NCBI RefSeq assembly: GCF_041860085.1
Contig: NZ_CP124747.1
Span: 2,232,001 to 2,296,000 of the forward strand
DNA length: 64,000 nt
Direction of reading: 5' to 3'
DNA from: Schlesneria sp. DSM 10557
GTDB lineage: Bacteria; Planctomycetota; Planctomycetia; Planctomycetales; Planctomycetaceae
This document shows positions 8,446 to 17,156 of this stretch, piece by piece. The notes under the pieces are model-generated. The model saw only the letters and a list, made by a program, of their open reading frames with translations, searched no databases and was not told the origin of the DNA. How positions within the stretch are numbered: the first letter of the stretch is position 1; every line of letters begins with the position of its first letter. Made by a program: the position numbers and the translations under genes.

Positions 8446-9771
8446 CTAGGCCTTGAAGATCTTCTCGCGGCCGTCCTTAACGTTCTTTGTGGCATTCCGC
8501 GTGTCGAGCACCATGCGACTGTGCTTGATAATAAAGTCGTGGTCGTACGCTGAGTGATCAGTCGAAATCAGGACACAGTCCTGTTCAGCCAGGAACTCAG
8601 GTGTCAACGGCTGGCTATCCATCGCCGGCAGGTCGGGATAGTGCCGCATCTTTGGAAGAGAGGGGACGTGGGGATCGTTGTAGGTGAGCAGGGCCCCTCG
8701 CTTGAGCAAGAGCTTCATCAATTCAAATGAGGGACTCTCGCGCGGGTCATCGACGTCCTTCTTGTAGGCCGCGCCGAGGATACAAATGCGGCTCCCTTTA
8801 ATCGGCTTACCCGCGTCGTTCAGGAATTCCGCCAATTGGGAAATCACGTATTGCGGCATGTGGGTATTGATTTCCCCTGCCAGTTCGATGAACCGGGTCT
8901 GTTCGCCCCACTTGCGTGCCAGCCATGTCAGATAGAACGGATCGATCGGAATACAGTGTCCACCCAGTCCGGGGCCGGGGTAGAACGCCTGGAAACCGAA
9001 CGGCTTCGTCTTCGCCGCATCGATGACTTCCCAGACGTCGATGCCCATCTTGTCGTAGAGCATTTTCAGCTCGTTCACCATCGCAATGTTCACGGCGCGA
9101 TAGGTGTTTTCCAGAATCTTGGCCGCTTCCGCCACTTCCATGCTCGAAACCCGAACCACTTTCACGACGGCGTGACCGTACATGGCACAGGCGAGATCCC
9201 CGCTGAGGGTGTCATATCCCCCCACAACCTTGGGAATTGTCGACGCTTCAAAGTTCGGATTACCCGGATCCTCACGTTCGGGGCTGAACGCCAGAAAGAA
9301 GTCCTTGCCAGCCGTCAGACCCGTGGCGTTCAGGACCGGCAAGACATTCTCGCGGGTCGTCGTCGGGTGAGTCGTACTCTCGAGCACGACGAGTTGACCA
9401 GGACGGAGAGTTGCCGCGATCGACCGCGCCGTCCCCTCGATATAGCTCAAATCAGGGTCACGACTCTCGTTCAATGGCGTCGGAACGCAAATGATGATGC
9501 AGTCGGCTTCCCGCAGTCGCTGCATATCCGATGTCGGTTCGAATTGCTTTTCCTGAATCAGGCGGGCGATCGCCGCGCTATCGATATGTTTGATGTAACT
9601 TTGGCCGGACTTCAGCTTGTCGACCTTCGACTGGTCGACATCAAATCCCATGGTCCGGAAACCCGCGCGGGCGAAGGCTCGAATCAAGGGTAGACCGACA
9701 TAGCCGAGGCCAATCACGCCAACGATCGCCGTTTTGTCTGCAATTTTTTCAGCAAGTCCGTGTGTTGACAT
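8446..9771 (-). CDS. UDP-N-acetylhexosamine 6-dehydrogenase, WbpA-like
   Basis: A nucleotide-sugar dehydrogenase that should oxidise the C6 hydroxyl of a UDP-N-acetylhexosamine (or UDP-hexose) to the uronate with two NAD+. The N-terminal NAD site GVIGLGYVGLPL is intact. The catalytic cysteine lies in GLGGHCIPIDPFYL, the central helix carries E-N-T-Y-R-A-V-N, and the C-terminal UDP-binding domain holds AYKKDVDDPRESPS. The overall pattern is closest to WbpA/WecC-type enzymes used for surface polysaccharide precursors. The 441-residue length is normal, and the start at 9771 leaves the NAD motif near residue 20. Neighbouring methyltransferases and acyltransferases support a role in surface glycan synthesis. 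Confidence 0.88.
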   Translation of the reverse strand: MSTHGLAEKIADKTAIVGVIGLGYVGLPLIRAFARAGFRTMGFDVDQSKVDKLKSGQSYIKHIDSAAIARLIQEKQFEPTSDMQRLREADCIIICVPTPLNESRDPDLSYIEGTARSIAATLRPGQLVVLESTTHPTTTRENVLPVLNATGLTAGKDFFLAFSPEREDPGNPNFEASTIPKVVGGYDTLSGDLACAMYGHAVVKVVRVSSMEVAEAAKILENTYRAVNIAMVNELKMLYDKMGIDVWEVIDAAKTKPFGFQAFYPGPGLGGHCIPIDPFYLTWLARKWGEQTRFIELAGEINTHMPQYVISQLAEFLNDAGKPIKGSRICILGAAYKKDVDDPRESPSFELMKLLLKRGALLTYNDPHVPSLPKMRHYPDLPAMDSQPLTPEFLAEQDCVLISTDHSAYDHDFIIKHSRMVLDTRNATKNVKDGREKIFKA

Positions 9772-10083
9772 CGTCAATCCATTTTCGAGCAAACCGGATA
9801 ACTATCGCGCCTATTAAGAAAAAGTGGCCTGACACCGCAGCCGTGCAGTCCGGGTGGCGATTTTCCGTTAACAGATAGGCGATTGGAGTTTACGAAATAT
9901 CCCAATCAGAGCAATGCCATCTGTCAAAATTGGCGTCTTCCAACACCCTGGCCGTGCAGCCCTCAAGAGCTGGCTTGCCTGTCGTCAAGACGGCGGGCGA
10001 TGCGTCTGAAAAAGGGGAAGGGCCGTGAGTCACGTGATTCCCGAACCACTCTGCACGTGAAAAGCTCTCACAAGACCAGGCGA

Positions 10084-10109
10084 CCGCGACTGAGTTGCTG
10101 CAGTCGCGG
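10084..10109. repeat. Short stem-loop in the dehydrogenase/acyltransferase spacer
   Basis: CCGCGACTG at 10084-10092 pairs perfectly with CAGTCGCGG at 10101-10109 around an eight-base loop. It lies just beyond the terminator of the acyltransferase gene and has no U tract on either strand. It could be a second RNA structure or a dyad binding site. The remaining spacer 9772-10204 (433 bases) holds no supported ORF. Confidence 0.4.
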
Positions 10110-10116
10110 CGCATCG

Positions 10117-10153
10117 CTCAATAAAGAAACGCGAACCGGATCCGGTTCGCGTT
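10117..10153 (-). terminator. Rho-independent terminator of the acyltransferase-3 gene
   Basis: Positions 10128-10153 form a perfect 26-base palindrome with half-site AACGCGAACCGGA. Folded on the minus strand it gives a GC-rich stem followed by TTCTTTATT. It lies about 50 bases past the stop of the acyltransferase gene on that strand, so it is a good intrinsic terminator. Confidence 0.8.
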
Positions 10154-10204
10154 CACAATCATCGGTCTGTCGATCGTGACCGATTCAGGATTGTCAGTCC
10201 CCGA

Positions 10205-11647
10205 CTAGGCAGCGCGTGGAGTACCATTGGTGCCTTGTATGACGGCTGCGACCGAGGCAGCTTCGCCGGTCTCAGGCCATACGTCTCGGGAAACTCCGTG
10301 AAGTGGGATAAGAATGGGTTGCATGTCCGACGGTACGACACGGCTTTGCGGGGCCGTTTCCGTCAGGAAGCGACGTTCTACCAGAACATGGAAGATATAA
10401 CCCATCGAGATGGACAACAGCAGGACTAACGGGATGCAGACCAGAACAAGTGACAGATCATCGCTGAATCCCGCCGCAATCAGTTGCTGGCTCAAAAATT
10501 TGACCGGAAACAGATGAGTCAGATAAATGCTATACGACATGACTCCGCACGACTTGAGCCAGCGAAGTCCTTTCATCCGAGCGATCCGGTCGTCATAGCG
10601 TTTGAGACCGAGAAGAAGACCGGCAAACGCAACCGCTTCGATGATTCTCCACGCGGAAAATTGGGAATTGATACCGAACAAACTGGTCGTTAACGCCAGA
10701 GTCGCCAGTCCCGCCATTGCAAGTGCGAGCGCGATGCGGCAGCGAATCGCCTGAGCGGCCGTCGCTTGATTCAAGTCCCAGAACAGGCCAATCCCGACAG
10801 CGAACATAAACCAGTGCTCATCGAAAAACAGACCGCGAATACGAACGTGATAGTTCAGGAGGAGCAGGTCGATGACAACAATCGCGAGTGTGAAAAGCGC
10901 TGTCGTGCGAAAAAAACGGTGGCCTGAACATGCCAGCAACACACCAAATACGACATAGAATTGCAGCTCGTAACAGAGTGTCCAGGCTTGGATAGGAAAG
11001 TATTCGGGAGATGTCTGTAAGGCATAACTTACCCAGGCTTCAGTTAACGTGATGCTGCTGACCCATTGAATGGGTGACAGGTTCCACGGCATGGTCAACG
11101 ACCAAGGCAGCTGCTGGAGTACTCCCGGGTTGATAGATTCAATCACGAAACAAGCGAGGACGGAGCCGAGTAACGCGACCCAGTAGGCAGGCAGTATCCG
11201 GACCAGGCGGCGCCGGAAATAACTCTTGATCGGCGCCCCCTGATTCACCAGCGACCAGGCTGTCGCAGCAATGCAATACCCGCTGATGACAAAAAAGAAC
11301 TGAACACCGACCCTCAACCGGGCAACCAGCCAGTTACGCACTTTGGATGCGTTCGTGTGACTCACTGATGAAGCACCAGCAGGGGCTGGCATTATTGATG
11401 AAGCGGCCTCAGCACCATTCGTCGACGAAGCGGTCGAGACAGCAGCGACTTCACTGATGCTATAGTCGCACATAGGTAATAGTGCATGATGGATTACAAT
11501 AATGAGGCATGCCAGCCCTCTCCAGTGATCCAGTGTCTGGTAACGAGTCGACTTCGTCTTCCCAAGACCATCCGCGGATCGCGTCGAAGCCAGAAGCTCC
11601 GAGTGAGATGTCATTCCGTAATCCATTGCAGACGTCCTGTCCAACAT
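10205..11647 (-). CDS. Membrane acyltransferase, acyltransferase-3 family
   Basis: A 480-residue integral membrane O-acyltransferase of the acyltransferase-3 family (OatA/NodX-like), which transfers acyl groups to extracytoplasmic sugars or peptidoglycan. The family signature begins at LDHWRGLACLIIVIHH with the conserved Arg and His, and later VQFFFVISGYCIA and the R-R-R-L-V-R-I-L-P-A-Y loop. About ten hydrophobic segments follow. Between the first and second segments there is an unusual Ala/Ser-rich insert at about residues 66-100, probably a periplasmic loop. Start codons at 11647, 11626 and 11614 are all possible. A terminator follows the gene. The acceptor is unknown; the neighbouring UDP-sugar dehydrogenase suggests a surface glycan. 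Confidence 0.85.
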   Translation of the reverse strand: MLDRTSAMDYGMTSHSELLASTRSADGLGKTKSTRYQTLDHWRGLACLIIVIHHALLPMCDYSISEVAAVSTASSTNGAEAASSIMPAPAGASSVSHTNASKVRNWLVARLRVGVQFFFVISGYCIAATAWSLVNQGAPIKSYFRRRLVRILPAYWVALLGSVLACFVIESINPGVLQQLPWSLTMPWNLSPIQWVSSITLTEAWVSYALQTSPEYFPIQAWTLCYELQFYVVFGVLLACSGHRFFRTTALFTLAIVVIDLLLLNYHVRIRGLFFDEHWFMFAVGIGLFWDLNQATAAQAIRCRIALALAMAGLATLALTTSLFGINSQFSAWRIIEAVAFAGLLLGLKRYDDRIARMKGLRWLKSCGVMSYSIYLTHLFPVKFLSQQLIAAGFSDDLSLVLVCIPLVLLLSISMGYIFHVLVERRFLTETAPQSRVVPSDMQPILIPLHGVSRDVWPETGEAASVAAVIQGTNGTPRAA

Positions 11648-12213
11648 GACCAGCCGATAGGCTACTTACTCCTAATTATCGGTTTCTCTTAACATTCCTG
11701 ACCAAGATCCTTGATTGCGACTGCAACTTTTTTTCCACGCAAAGAAAAAACTCGCTCACTCTTACGGAGACATCCCGTTCTCCGCAGACTGCCATGCGCA
11801 TGGCGAGCGGGGGAGGGGATGCGTTATTTCTTCCCGCGCGACGACGAGGGCTGACAGAGGATGGCAACGTCAGGAGCGCCGAGGAGGGCTCGCGGATTCG
11901 ACTCGGGGCGAAGTCGAGAGGTACTGTCTCAGCGAGATCGGGCCTCTTCCGTCGTGCCACCCGGCAGCAGATGACGAATGAAACCGCGCAAGTGGAGAGC
12001 ACATCCGCGCAGTCAGAGACATGCGCGCTTCGGCGCTGCAATCGAGAGGAGTACGTCTACCGCGTTCAGAAGTTCAGGGGCTTGGGCGCTGAACTGCGGA
12101 TCTTCGCTGCCGCAGCGATTCAGAAGCGGGAAAGCGCCCACGAAATCGCGAATCCGCTTTCCGGTCAGACGGCGACAGTCCGACGGTGAAGACGCACGAT
12201 TCATGGAGCCCTG
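11648..12213. other. Gene-free stretch upstream of the acyltransferase
   Basis: These 566 bases contain only low-quality overlapping frames, rich in Arg and Ser with no domain content. A 14-base palindrome (GCCATGCGCATGGC, 11791-11804) is present, but no function can be assigned to it. The acyltransferase promoter probably lies toward the left side. Confidence 0.35.
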
Positions 12214-13281
12214 TCAGAACTTGACGGGTATTCGCAGCAGCATGGCTCCCCAGGAATAACCGACTCCGAAGCCAACCAGCATGACTTGCATGCCCGGCTT
12301 CAGCCGACCGTCGGCGAGCACCGTTTGCAGTGCGATTGGAATCGTCGACGAAACGGTGTTTCCGTACTCTTTGAGAGCCAGCACGAAGCGGTCATCCGGA
12401 ATCTGCAGCTTCGACTTCAGTCGATTCAACATGAATTCATTGGCCTGATGAAAGACAAACAGGTCAATATCGTGCAGGGCTAACTGCGCCCGACTTAAGA
12501 GTTCATTCACTGCACGCGGAACGGCATCGAGAGCGAAACTGAAGATCTCGGGGCCGTTCATATGCAGAAAATTTTCGGATCCGGAGCTGTCAGTCGCGGT
12601 TGCAGCTCCGGAATCCAACGCCACCGTTTCCACCACCTGGGCTCCACAGGCTGTCCCCTGCGGCAAGTCTCCTGCGGTGCGGAGTGAGTGGCGTTTGAGA
12701 ATCAGGTTTTCGGCCCCTTTTCCATCAGTCCCATACACATAGGGACCGAAAAGAGGGCGATCGCTTTCCACCGCGCGAATCAACGTGGCCGAGCCCGCAT
12801 CGCCGAACAGCGAACGAACTCCCACGTCTCCCTCGCGCAGAAATTTGCTGTAAGTCTCTCCCGTCAGGAATAAAACCGTCTTCGCCTGACCTGTTTCAAT
12901 CAGCCCCTGAGCCAGTCCCAGACCGTAGATGTAGCCGGAACAACCAAGATTGAAGTCAAGCGCCCCAATGCCGGTTCGCAGCTTCAATCGGTCCTGCAAC
13001 AGACACGCGGAAGTCGGAAGCAGGTAGTCCGGCGACTGTGTGCAGAAGAGAATAAAGTCGATTTCTTCGCGGCTGCAGACCCCGGACTGAAACAGTTTTT
13101 CCGCGGCGTGAAATGCAAGGTCAGAAGAACATTCTGTGTCTGCGGCGACGTGACGCTCGGCAATCCCCGTTTTCTGGAGAATTTTGTCTGCAGTCCAGTT
13201 CGGGGCCAATTGGGCGACTTCATCATTCCCGATGACATGACCGGGAAGATGGTACTCGACAGCGACAATCGACGCGTACAT
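12214..13281 (-). CDS. 3-oxoacyl-ACP synthase III family protein (KAS III)
   Basis: A 355-residue thiolase-fold condensing enzyme. The KAS III catalytic triad is complete: C114 in NLGCSG, H278 in FVFHQAN and N308 in EYGNTVSST. FabH-type enzymes condense an acyl-CoA or acyl-ACP starter with malonyl-ACP; some paralogues instead act as acyltransferases. This copy is probably not the housekeeping FabH: it lies beside a dedicated acyl carrier protein and a sugar acetyltransferase rather than other fab genes. The ATG at 13281 is chosen because YASIVAVEYHLPG is the usual family N-terminus and GAGAG lies upstream. It is 37 bases downstream of the acetyltransferase stop, so co-transcription is likely. 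Confidence 0.88.
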   Translation of the reverse strand: MYASIVAVEYHLPGHVIGNDEVAQLAPNWTADKILQKTGIAERHVAADTECSSDLAFHAAEKLFQSGVCSREEIDFILFCTQSPDYLLPTSACLLQDRLKLRTGIGALDFNLGCSGYIYGLGLAQGLIETGQAKTVLFLTGETYSKFLREGDVGVRSLFGDAGSATLIRAVESDRPLFGPYVYGTDGKGAENLILKRHSLRTAGDLPQGTACGAQVVETVALDSGAATATDSSGSENFLHMNGPEIFSFALDAVPRAVNELLSRAQLALHDIDLFVFHQANEFMLNRLKSKLQIPDDRFVLALKEYGNTVSSTIPIALQTVLADGRLKPGMQVMLVGFGVGYSWGAMLLRIPVKF

Positions 13282-13318
13282 GAGCAGAACTCTCAATTTT
13301 CTCGACGTTGCTGGAGAG

Positions 13319-14092
13319 CTAGCTCGCCAGCAATTCTTCGTCGTCGTTTTTCATCCAGTTAATTCGCTTGGCAGGAACACCCATCATGCTGACACCAGCC
13401 CGGACATTACTGATGACGACGCTTCCCGCTCCAATCCGTGAAAATTCCCCCACTCGAGTGTTGGGAACGATCACGGTCTGACAGCCGAGAAAAACACCGC
13501 GTTCGAGTTGAACTTGTCCCGCCACATCGGAATGAGGCGACAGCGTACAGCCGTCCCCGATGACCGAATCGTGTCCGGCGAGCGAGCCGACGTTCATCAG
13601 CACGAAGTCCCCCAGACGGACATTACAGCATGTGACAGCAAATGGACATATCACACAGCCGACGCCGATCTGCACATCCTGCGCGATAATGGCAGAGGGA
13701 TGGACATACGAGGCAAAGACGGCCCCTCGCGATTGCAGAGTTTTTCCGATGCTGAGTTTCGCTGCGGGGTCACCCAGGGCCATCAACAGACGATCACCTG
13801 GAAGAGGCGAGTAGTCGGAAATCCTCCCACTCCAGCACGATTTCAGCCGTGGGAATGGGTCCAGTGCGTGCGGGTTATCATCCAGAAAAGCGACGTGATG
13901 GTCCGATGCGGTTGACCAAAGTCGCCCGAACGTCCATGAATAGACCTCGCGTCCGAACCCCCCGGCCCCCACAATCAACCATCGAGTTGCCTGAGCCCCC
14001 TGGGGTGTCAAATTGCGGCCATCGACGATGAGTGGAACCGACGCATTGGGTTCCAACTCGTCAGGTTCCTCGCTCACTACGCGAAACGTCAT
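13319..14092 (-). CDS. NeuD/PglD-like sugar O/N-acyltransferase
   Basis: A 257-residue protein of two domains. The N-terminal nucleotide-sugar-binding Rossmann part carries WLIVGAGGFGREV and FLDDNP. The C-terminal left-handed beta-helix has hexapeptide repeats (VQIGVGCVICPFAV, VRLGDFVLMNVGS, VIGDGCTLSPHSDV). The order and length match the NeuD/PglD family, which acylates amino or hydroxyl groups on nucleotide sugars. Catalytic His candidates lie at SLAGHDSVIG. The ATG at 14092 is preferred over the ATG at 14128, because GGAGG lies five bases upstream of it. Its neighbours are an ACP and a KAS III, so the acyl donor may be acyl-ACP instead of acetyl-CoA; that is inference. Confidence 0.82.
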   Translation of the reverse strand: MTFRVVSEEPDELEPNASVPLIVDGRNLTPQGAQATRWLIVGAGGFGREVYSWTFGRLWSTASDHHVAFLDDNPHALDPFPRLKSCWSGRISDYSPLPGDRLLMALGDPAAKLSIGKTLQSRGAVFASYVHPSAIIAQDVQIGVGCVICPFAVTCCNVRLGDFVLMNVGSLAGHDSVIGDGCTLSPHSDVAGQVQLERGVFLGCQTVIVPNTRVGEFSRIGAGSVVISNVRAGVSMMGVPAKRINWMKNDDEELLAS

Positions 14093-14258
14093 CGCCACCT
14101 CCAAAGATGAGGGATTCGCAGAACTCATTCCGTACGGGGATCAAAATCCCTTACCTGCCAGATCTTCCGTCACCCGGTCTGCGGGGACGGAAAGTGACGA
14201 TCCATACGGTAGTTGGCAGCACCGGCATGAACTGCGGGCCTGTGATCCATGTCGATGG

Positions 14259-14504
14259 TCAAGTCACGACAGAACTGGAATAACGCGTTTCCAGGTACGA
14301 GTAGAGCTCGCCGAATGTCGCGTGCTGCATCAGTTGTCGTGGCTTGATCGCGGTCTGATACGCTTCATCGACGAGCGCGATCAGCCCGAGAAATGTCAAC
14401 GAACTCCAACCGGGTGTCTCTTCAATCACACAGGATAAATCCAGAGTGCCCGGTTCGAGATCGAACAGTTCGTCCATTTGCTGAAGAAAGACGGATTCGT
14501 CCAT
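14259..14504 (-). CDS. Acyl carrier protein-like protein
   Basis: An 81-residue helical acidic protein. The phosphopantetheine attachment region reads GWSSLTFLGLIALVDE, with S35 as the attachment serine. The usual D-S-L is changed to S-S-L, a substitution I recall in specialised carrier proteins. The C-terminal helix has the typical TFGELYSYLE pattern. The preferred start is the ATG at 14504. It is probably the first gene of the ACP - acetyltransferase - KAS III group, 166 bases ahead of the acetyltransferase. It is unlikely to be the fatty-acid synthase ACP, because of the changed motif and the context. Confidence 0.75.
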   Translation of the reverse strand: MDESVFLQQMDELFDLEPGTLDLSCVIEETPGWSSLTFLGLIALVDEAYQTAIKPRQLMQHATFGELYSYLETRYSSSVVT

Positions 14505-14854
14505 CTTGGGCCCCCCCAAAAAAATCGCGTAGAATGCAGTGAGAGAAAATCAGTAGCTGCCCATACTTGATCTCGAGAGAGACCGACATGTTGGTCTCTT
14601 CGGACTGGTGCTGAACAGCTTCGCGAAACCTCAGTCGAAGCCGTTGAAATCTGTGACGATCGAAGCGACTTTGCCGGGCGTTACGCTTAGATAAGTTCGA
14701 CCATCCCCCATCGAAACTTGAATCCGACGAACCCAATGGTTCACAACCGTGTCAACGCCAATAGACAATTAAGAATCCGTAAGGATTCCACTTCCTCTGC
14801 TGCACATCATAAAATCTGCTGTTAAGCAAACCCCCTTTTGAATCGAGGAAACCC
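14505..14854. other. Divergent intergenic region between ACP and PhzF genes
   Basis: 350 bases with divergently placed genes, so promoters for both strands should be here. A CCCCCCCAAAAAAA run lies at the ACP side. GAGG precedes the PhzF start by about six bases. No ORF with protein-like content was seen. Confidence 0.4.
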
Positions 14855-15649
14855 ATGCGCGGCATCCGTTGCTGGCAAGTTGACGCCTTCACCGACAGAC
14901 CTTTCGGCGGCAATCCCGCGGCCGTCTGCTGGCTCGAGACTGACCGCGAGACCGAGTGGATGCAATCCGTCGCGGCAGAAATGAACCTTTCAGAGACGGC
15001 ATTCGTGCGTCCCCACGACGGGTCGCTTGAGCTACGATGGTTTACTCCCACAATGGAAGTGGACCTTTGCGGACATGCCACACTGGCCACGGCGCATGCA
15101 CTGTGGTCCGATGGTCTCTGCTCGCTGGACCAGCCGCTGGAATTCCAGACTCGAAGTGGACTTTTGAAGTGTTCTCGCGCGGACCAGTTCATTGAGATGG
15201 ACTTTCCCGCGACCCCGGCGACGGTCGTCACCCCCAGCGAGAACTTGCTGCCGGCGTTGGGAATCGACTCAGCGATCGTTGCCCGTTCCCGGTTTTACAT
15301 GCTCGTTGTGGTGGATACTCCAACGACTGTCCGAAATCTGCAACCGGATTTTGCCCGCCTTATTCATGAGCAGACGCTGGGAATCATTGTCACGGCCCCT
15401 TCCGATGACTCCCGGTACGACTTCATTTCCCGTTTTTTTGCTCCGGCAATGGGAGTGAATGAAGATCCTGTCTGCGGTTCGGCGCACTGCTGCCTGACAC
15501 CCTACTGGGCGGGCCGGTTGGGAAAAACAGCCCTGTCGGCCTATCAGGCGTCGTCACGCGGGGGTGTGCTTCGACTCCGTCTGAACGATGACCGAGTTGT
15601 ACTCGGAGGTCAGGCGGTCGTTGTCTGGAAGGGTGAGTGCTTCTGTTAG
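14855..15649 (+). CDS. PhzF-family epimerase/isomerase
   Basis: A 264-residue PhzF-fold protein (two diaminopimelate-epimerase-like halves). The N-terminal signature VDAFTDRPFGGNPAAVC and the catalytic glutamate E47 in SETAFV are present, as is the second-half motif EDPVCGSAHCCL. PhzF itself isomerises dihydro-3-hydroxyanthranilate, but most family members lie outside phenazine pathways, and no phenazine genes are present here. The substrate is therefore unknown. It stands alone on the plus strand, preceded by GAGG. Confidence 0.88.
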   Translation: MRGIRCWQVDAFTDRPFGGNPAAVCWLETDRETEWMQSVAAEMNLSETAFVRPHDGSLELRWFTPTMEVDLCGHATLATAHALWSDGLCSLDQPLEFQTRSGLLKCSRADQFIEMDFPATPATVVTPSENLLPALGIDSAIVARSRFYMLVVVDTPTTVRNLQPDFARLIHEQTLGIIVTAPSDDSRYDFISRFFAPAMGVNEDPVCGSAHCCLTPYWAGRLGKTALSAYQASSRGGVLRLRLNDDRVVLGGQAVVVWKGECFC

Positions 15650-16004
15650 TCCGCCGTTGCGTGCAGGCCGTAATGCTCGGACCTGCGAGGGTCATGAAAC
15701 CCGCGCGATAGACCAGCGTGAGGACGAACCTCATCAGCGGAAACACTCTCTTTCGCCCTGAGGGGACTCATTCCCCAGATCATGTTCCCCAAATTGCTCA
15801 TTCTCTTAAGGAATTGTGAACTTTCCGCCAAAAAACGGGTCCCTTGTCGGCTCCGGACCCGAAATGAAAGAACGCGAGCGAAAAGTTATTTCGTATTCCC
15901 AGTCAAATAGCGCGGACACGTTCAGGGTCTGCCAGTATAATCCCCGCGCCTTGCGACAGTTACGCCGTTTGGGCCAGAAGAGAGACTAACAAGGAGCCAC
16001 ATCG
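15650..16004. other. Spacer upstream of the quinone reductase gene
   Basis: 355 bases without a supported gene. The right end carries AACAAGGAGCC, a strong ribosome binding site for the ATG at 16005. No terminator for the PhzF gene was identified. Confidence 0.4.
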
Positions 16005-17003
16005 ATGAAAGCCGCCATTATCCGCCAGACTGGTGCTCCTGATGTCATCGAATATGGTGACCTGCCAACCCCAGAGCCACGACCCACGGAGGTTCTGGTG
16101 AAAGTGGGGGCCGTCGCCGTGAACCCCATCGACACTTACATTCGAGCGGGCGTCGTATCGATGATCTCGCACTTTCCTTACATCATCGGTTGTGACCTGG
16201 CAGGAACGGTCGAGAAAGTCGGCAGCGAAGTCAAACGATTCAAGGCGGGTGACCGAGTCTGGGGTAGCAACCAGGGCCTGTTCGGCCGCCGAGGCTCTTT
16301 CGCGGAGTATGCATCAGTCGACGAACGCTGGCTGTACGCGACCCCCGCTAAGCAATCAGACGAAGAGGCTGCGGCCGGCGCGCTCGTCGGATTGACCGCA
16401 CACATGGGGCTTTTCCTGCACGCTGAATTGAGCCCGGGCGAAGTGGTCTTCGTCAACGGTGGTTCAGGGGGCGTGGGTTCCTCGGTCGTTCAACTGGCCA
16501 AAGCGGCGGGAGCATTCGTCATTACAACCGGCGGTAGCGAGCAGAGCATGGACATCTGCCGTAAACTGGGTGCTGATCTGGTCCTCGATTACAACTCCCA
16601 TAACCTCGACGATCAGATTCGGGCCTTCAGCCTCCCTCATGGAGGCATCCACGTCTGGTTCGAAACCCAGCGAGAACCCACCCTGGATCGGACTGTCTCG
16701 TCGATGGCTCCCCGCGGACGCATCATACTCATGGCCGGTCGTGCCGCCCGACCTGAATTTCCCGTCGGTCCTTTCTACGTCAAGGACTTAAGGATGATTG
16801 GCTTCGCCATGTTCAATGGGTCACCGGAAGAACAGCGAGCGGCCGCAGACAAGCTGAACACGCTTTATGAGTTCAAACGCTGGAAGCCGATGATCGGAAA
16901 AGTCCTGCCGCTGAGCGACGCCCCTTTGGCACATCAGATGCAGGAAGATAATACCCTGCAGAAGCAAGGGACCATCCACGGCAAAATCGTCCTGACGCCA
17001 TAG
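16005..17003 (+). CDS. Zinc-independent NADPH:quinone reductase-like protein (MDR family)
   Basis: A 332-residue medium-chain dehydrogenase of the quinone-oxidoreductase branch. The N-terminal GroES-like part MKAAIIRQTGAPDVIEYGD and the VNPIDTYIRAG loop are typical of Qor proteins. The Rossmann motif is NGGSGGVGSSVVQLAK. The structural-zinc cysteine cluster of alcohol dehydrogenases is absent. The product probably reduces quinones or reactive enones with NADPH. A clear AAGGAG site supports the start. The gene is followed after about 150 bases by hflX on the same strand. Confidence 0.87.
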   Translation: MKAAIIRQTGAPDVIEYGDLPTPEPRPTEVLVKVGAVAVNPIDTYIRAGVVSMISHFPYIIGCDLAGTVEKVGSEVKRFKAGDRVWGSNQGLFGRRGSFAEYASVDERWLYATPAKQSDEEAAAGALVGLTAHMGLFLHAELSPGEVVFVNGGSGGVGSSVVQLAKAAGAFVITTGGSEQSMDICRKLGADLVLDYNSHNLDDQIRAFSLPHGGIHVWFETQREPTLDRTVSSMAPRGRIILMAGRAARPEFPVGPFYVKDLRMIGFAMFNGSPEEQRAAADKLNTLYEFKRWKPMIGKVLPLSDAPLAHQMQEDNTLQKQGTIHGKIVLTP

Positions 17004-17156
17004 CCAATCGGTCGTCTCCTCGATACTGCAAAGGACACCGCAAGGGGTTGGGGCGAACGTAGCGAGTCGCTGCCGTGTCAGCTTACTGCCACGGTAGCTT
17101 TGCCGGGCCCCTTGTCGGGAATGCGTTGGTAACAATCGACCAGAACGGAATTTCAC

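Noticed and set aside
11676-12189. Overlapping frames on both strands between the acyltransferase and KAS III genes
   Set aside because: They overlap one another in several frames, are rich in Arg and Ser, and have no domain content or ribosome sites.
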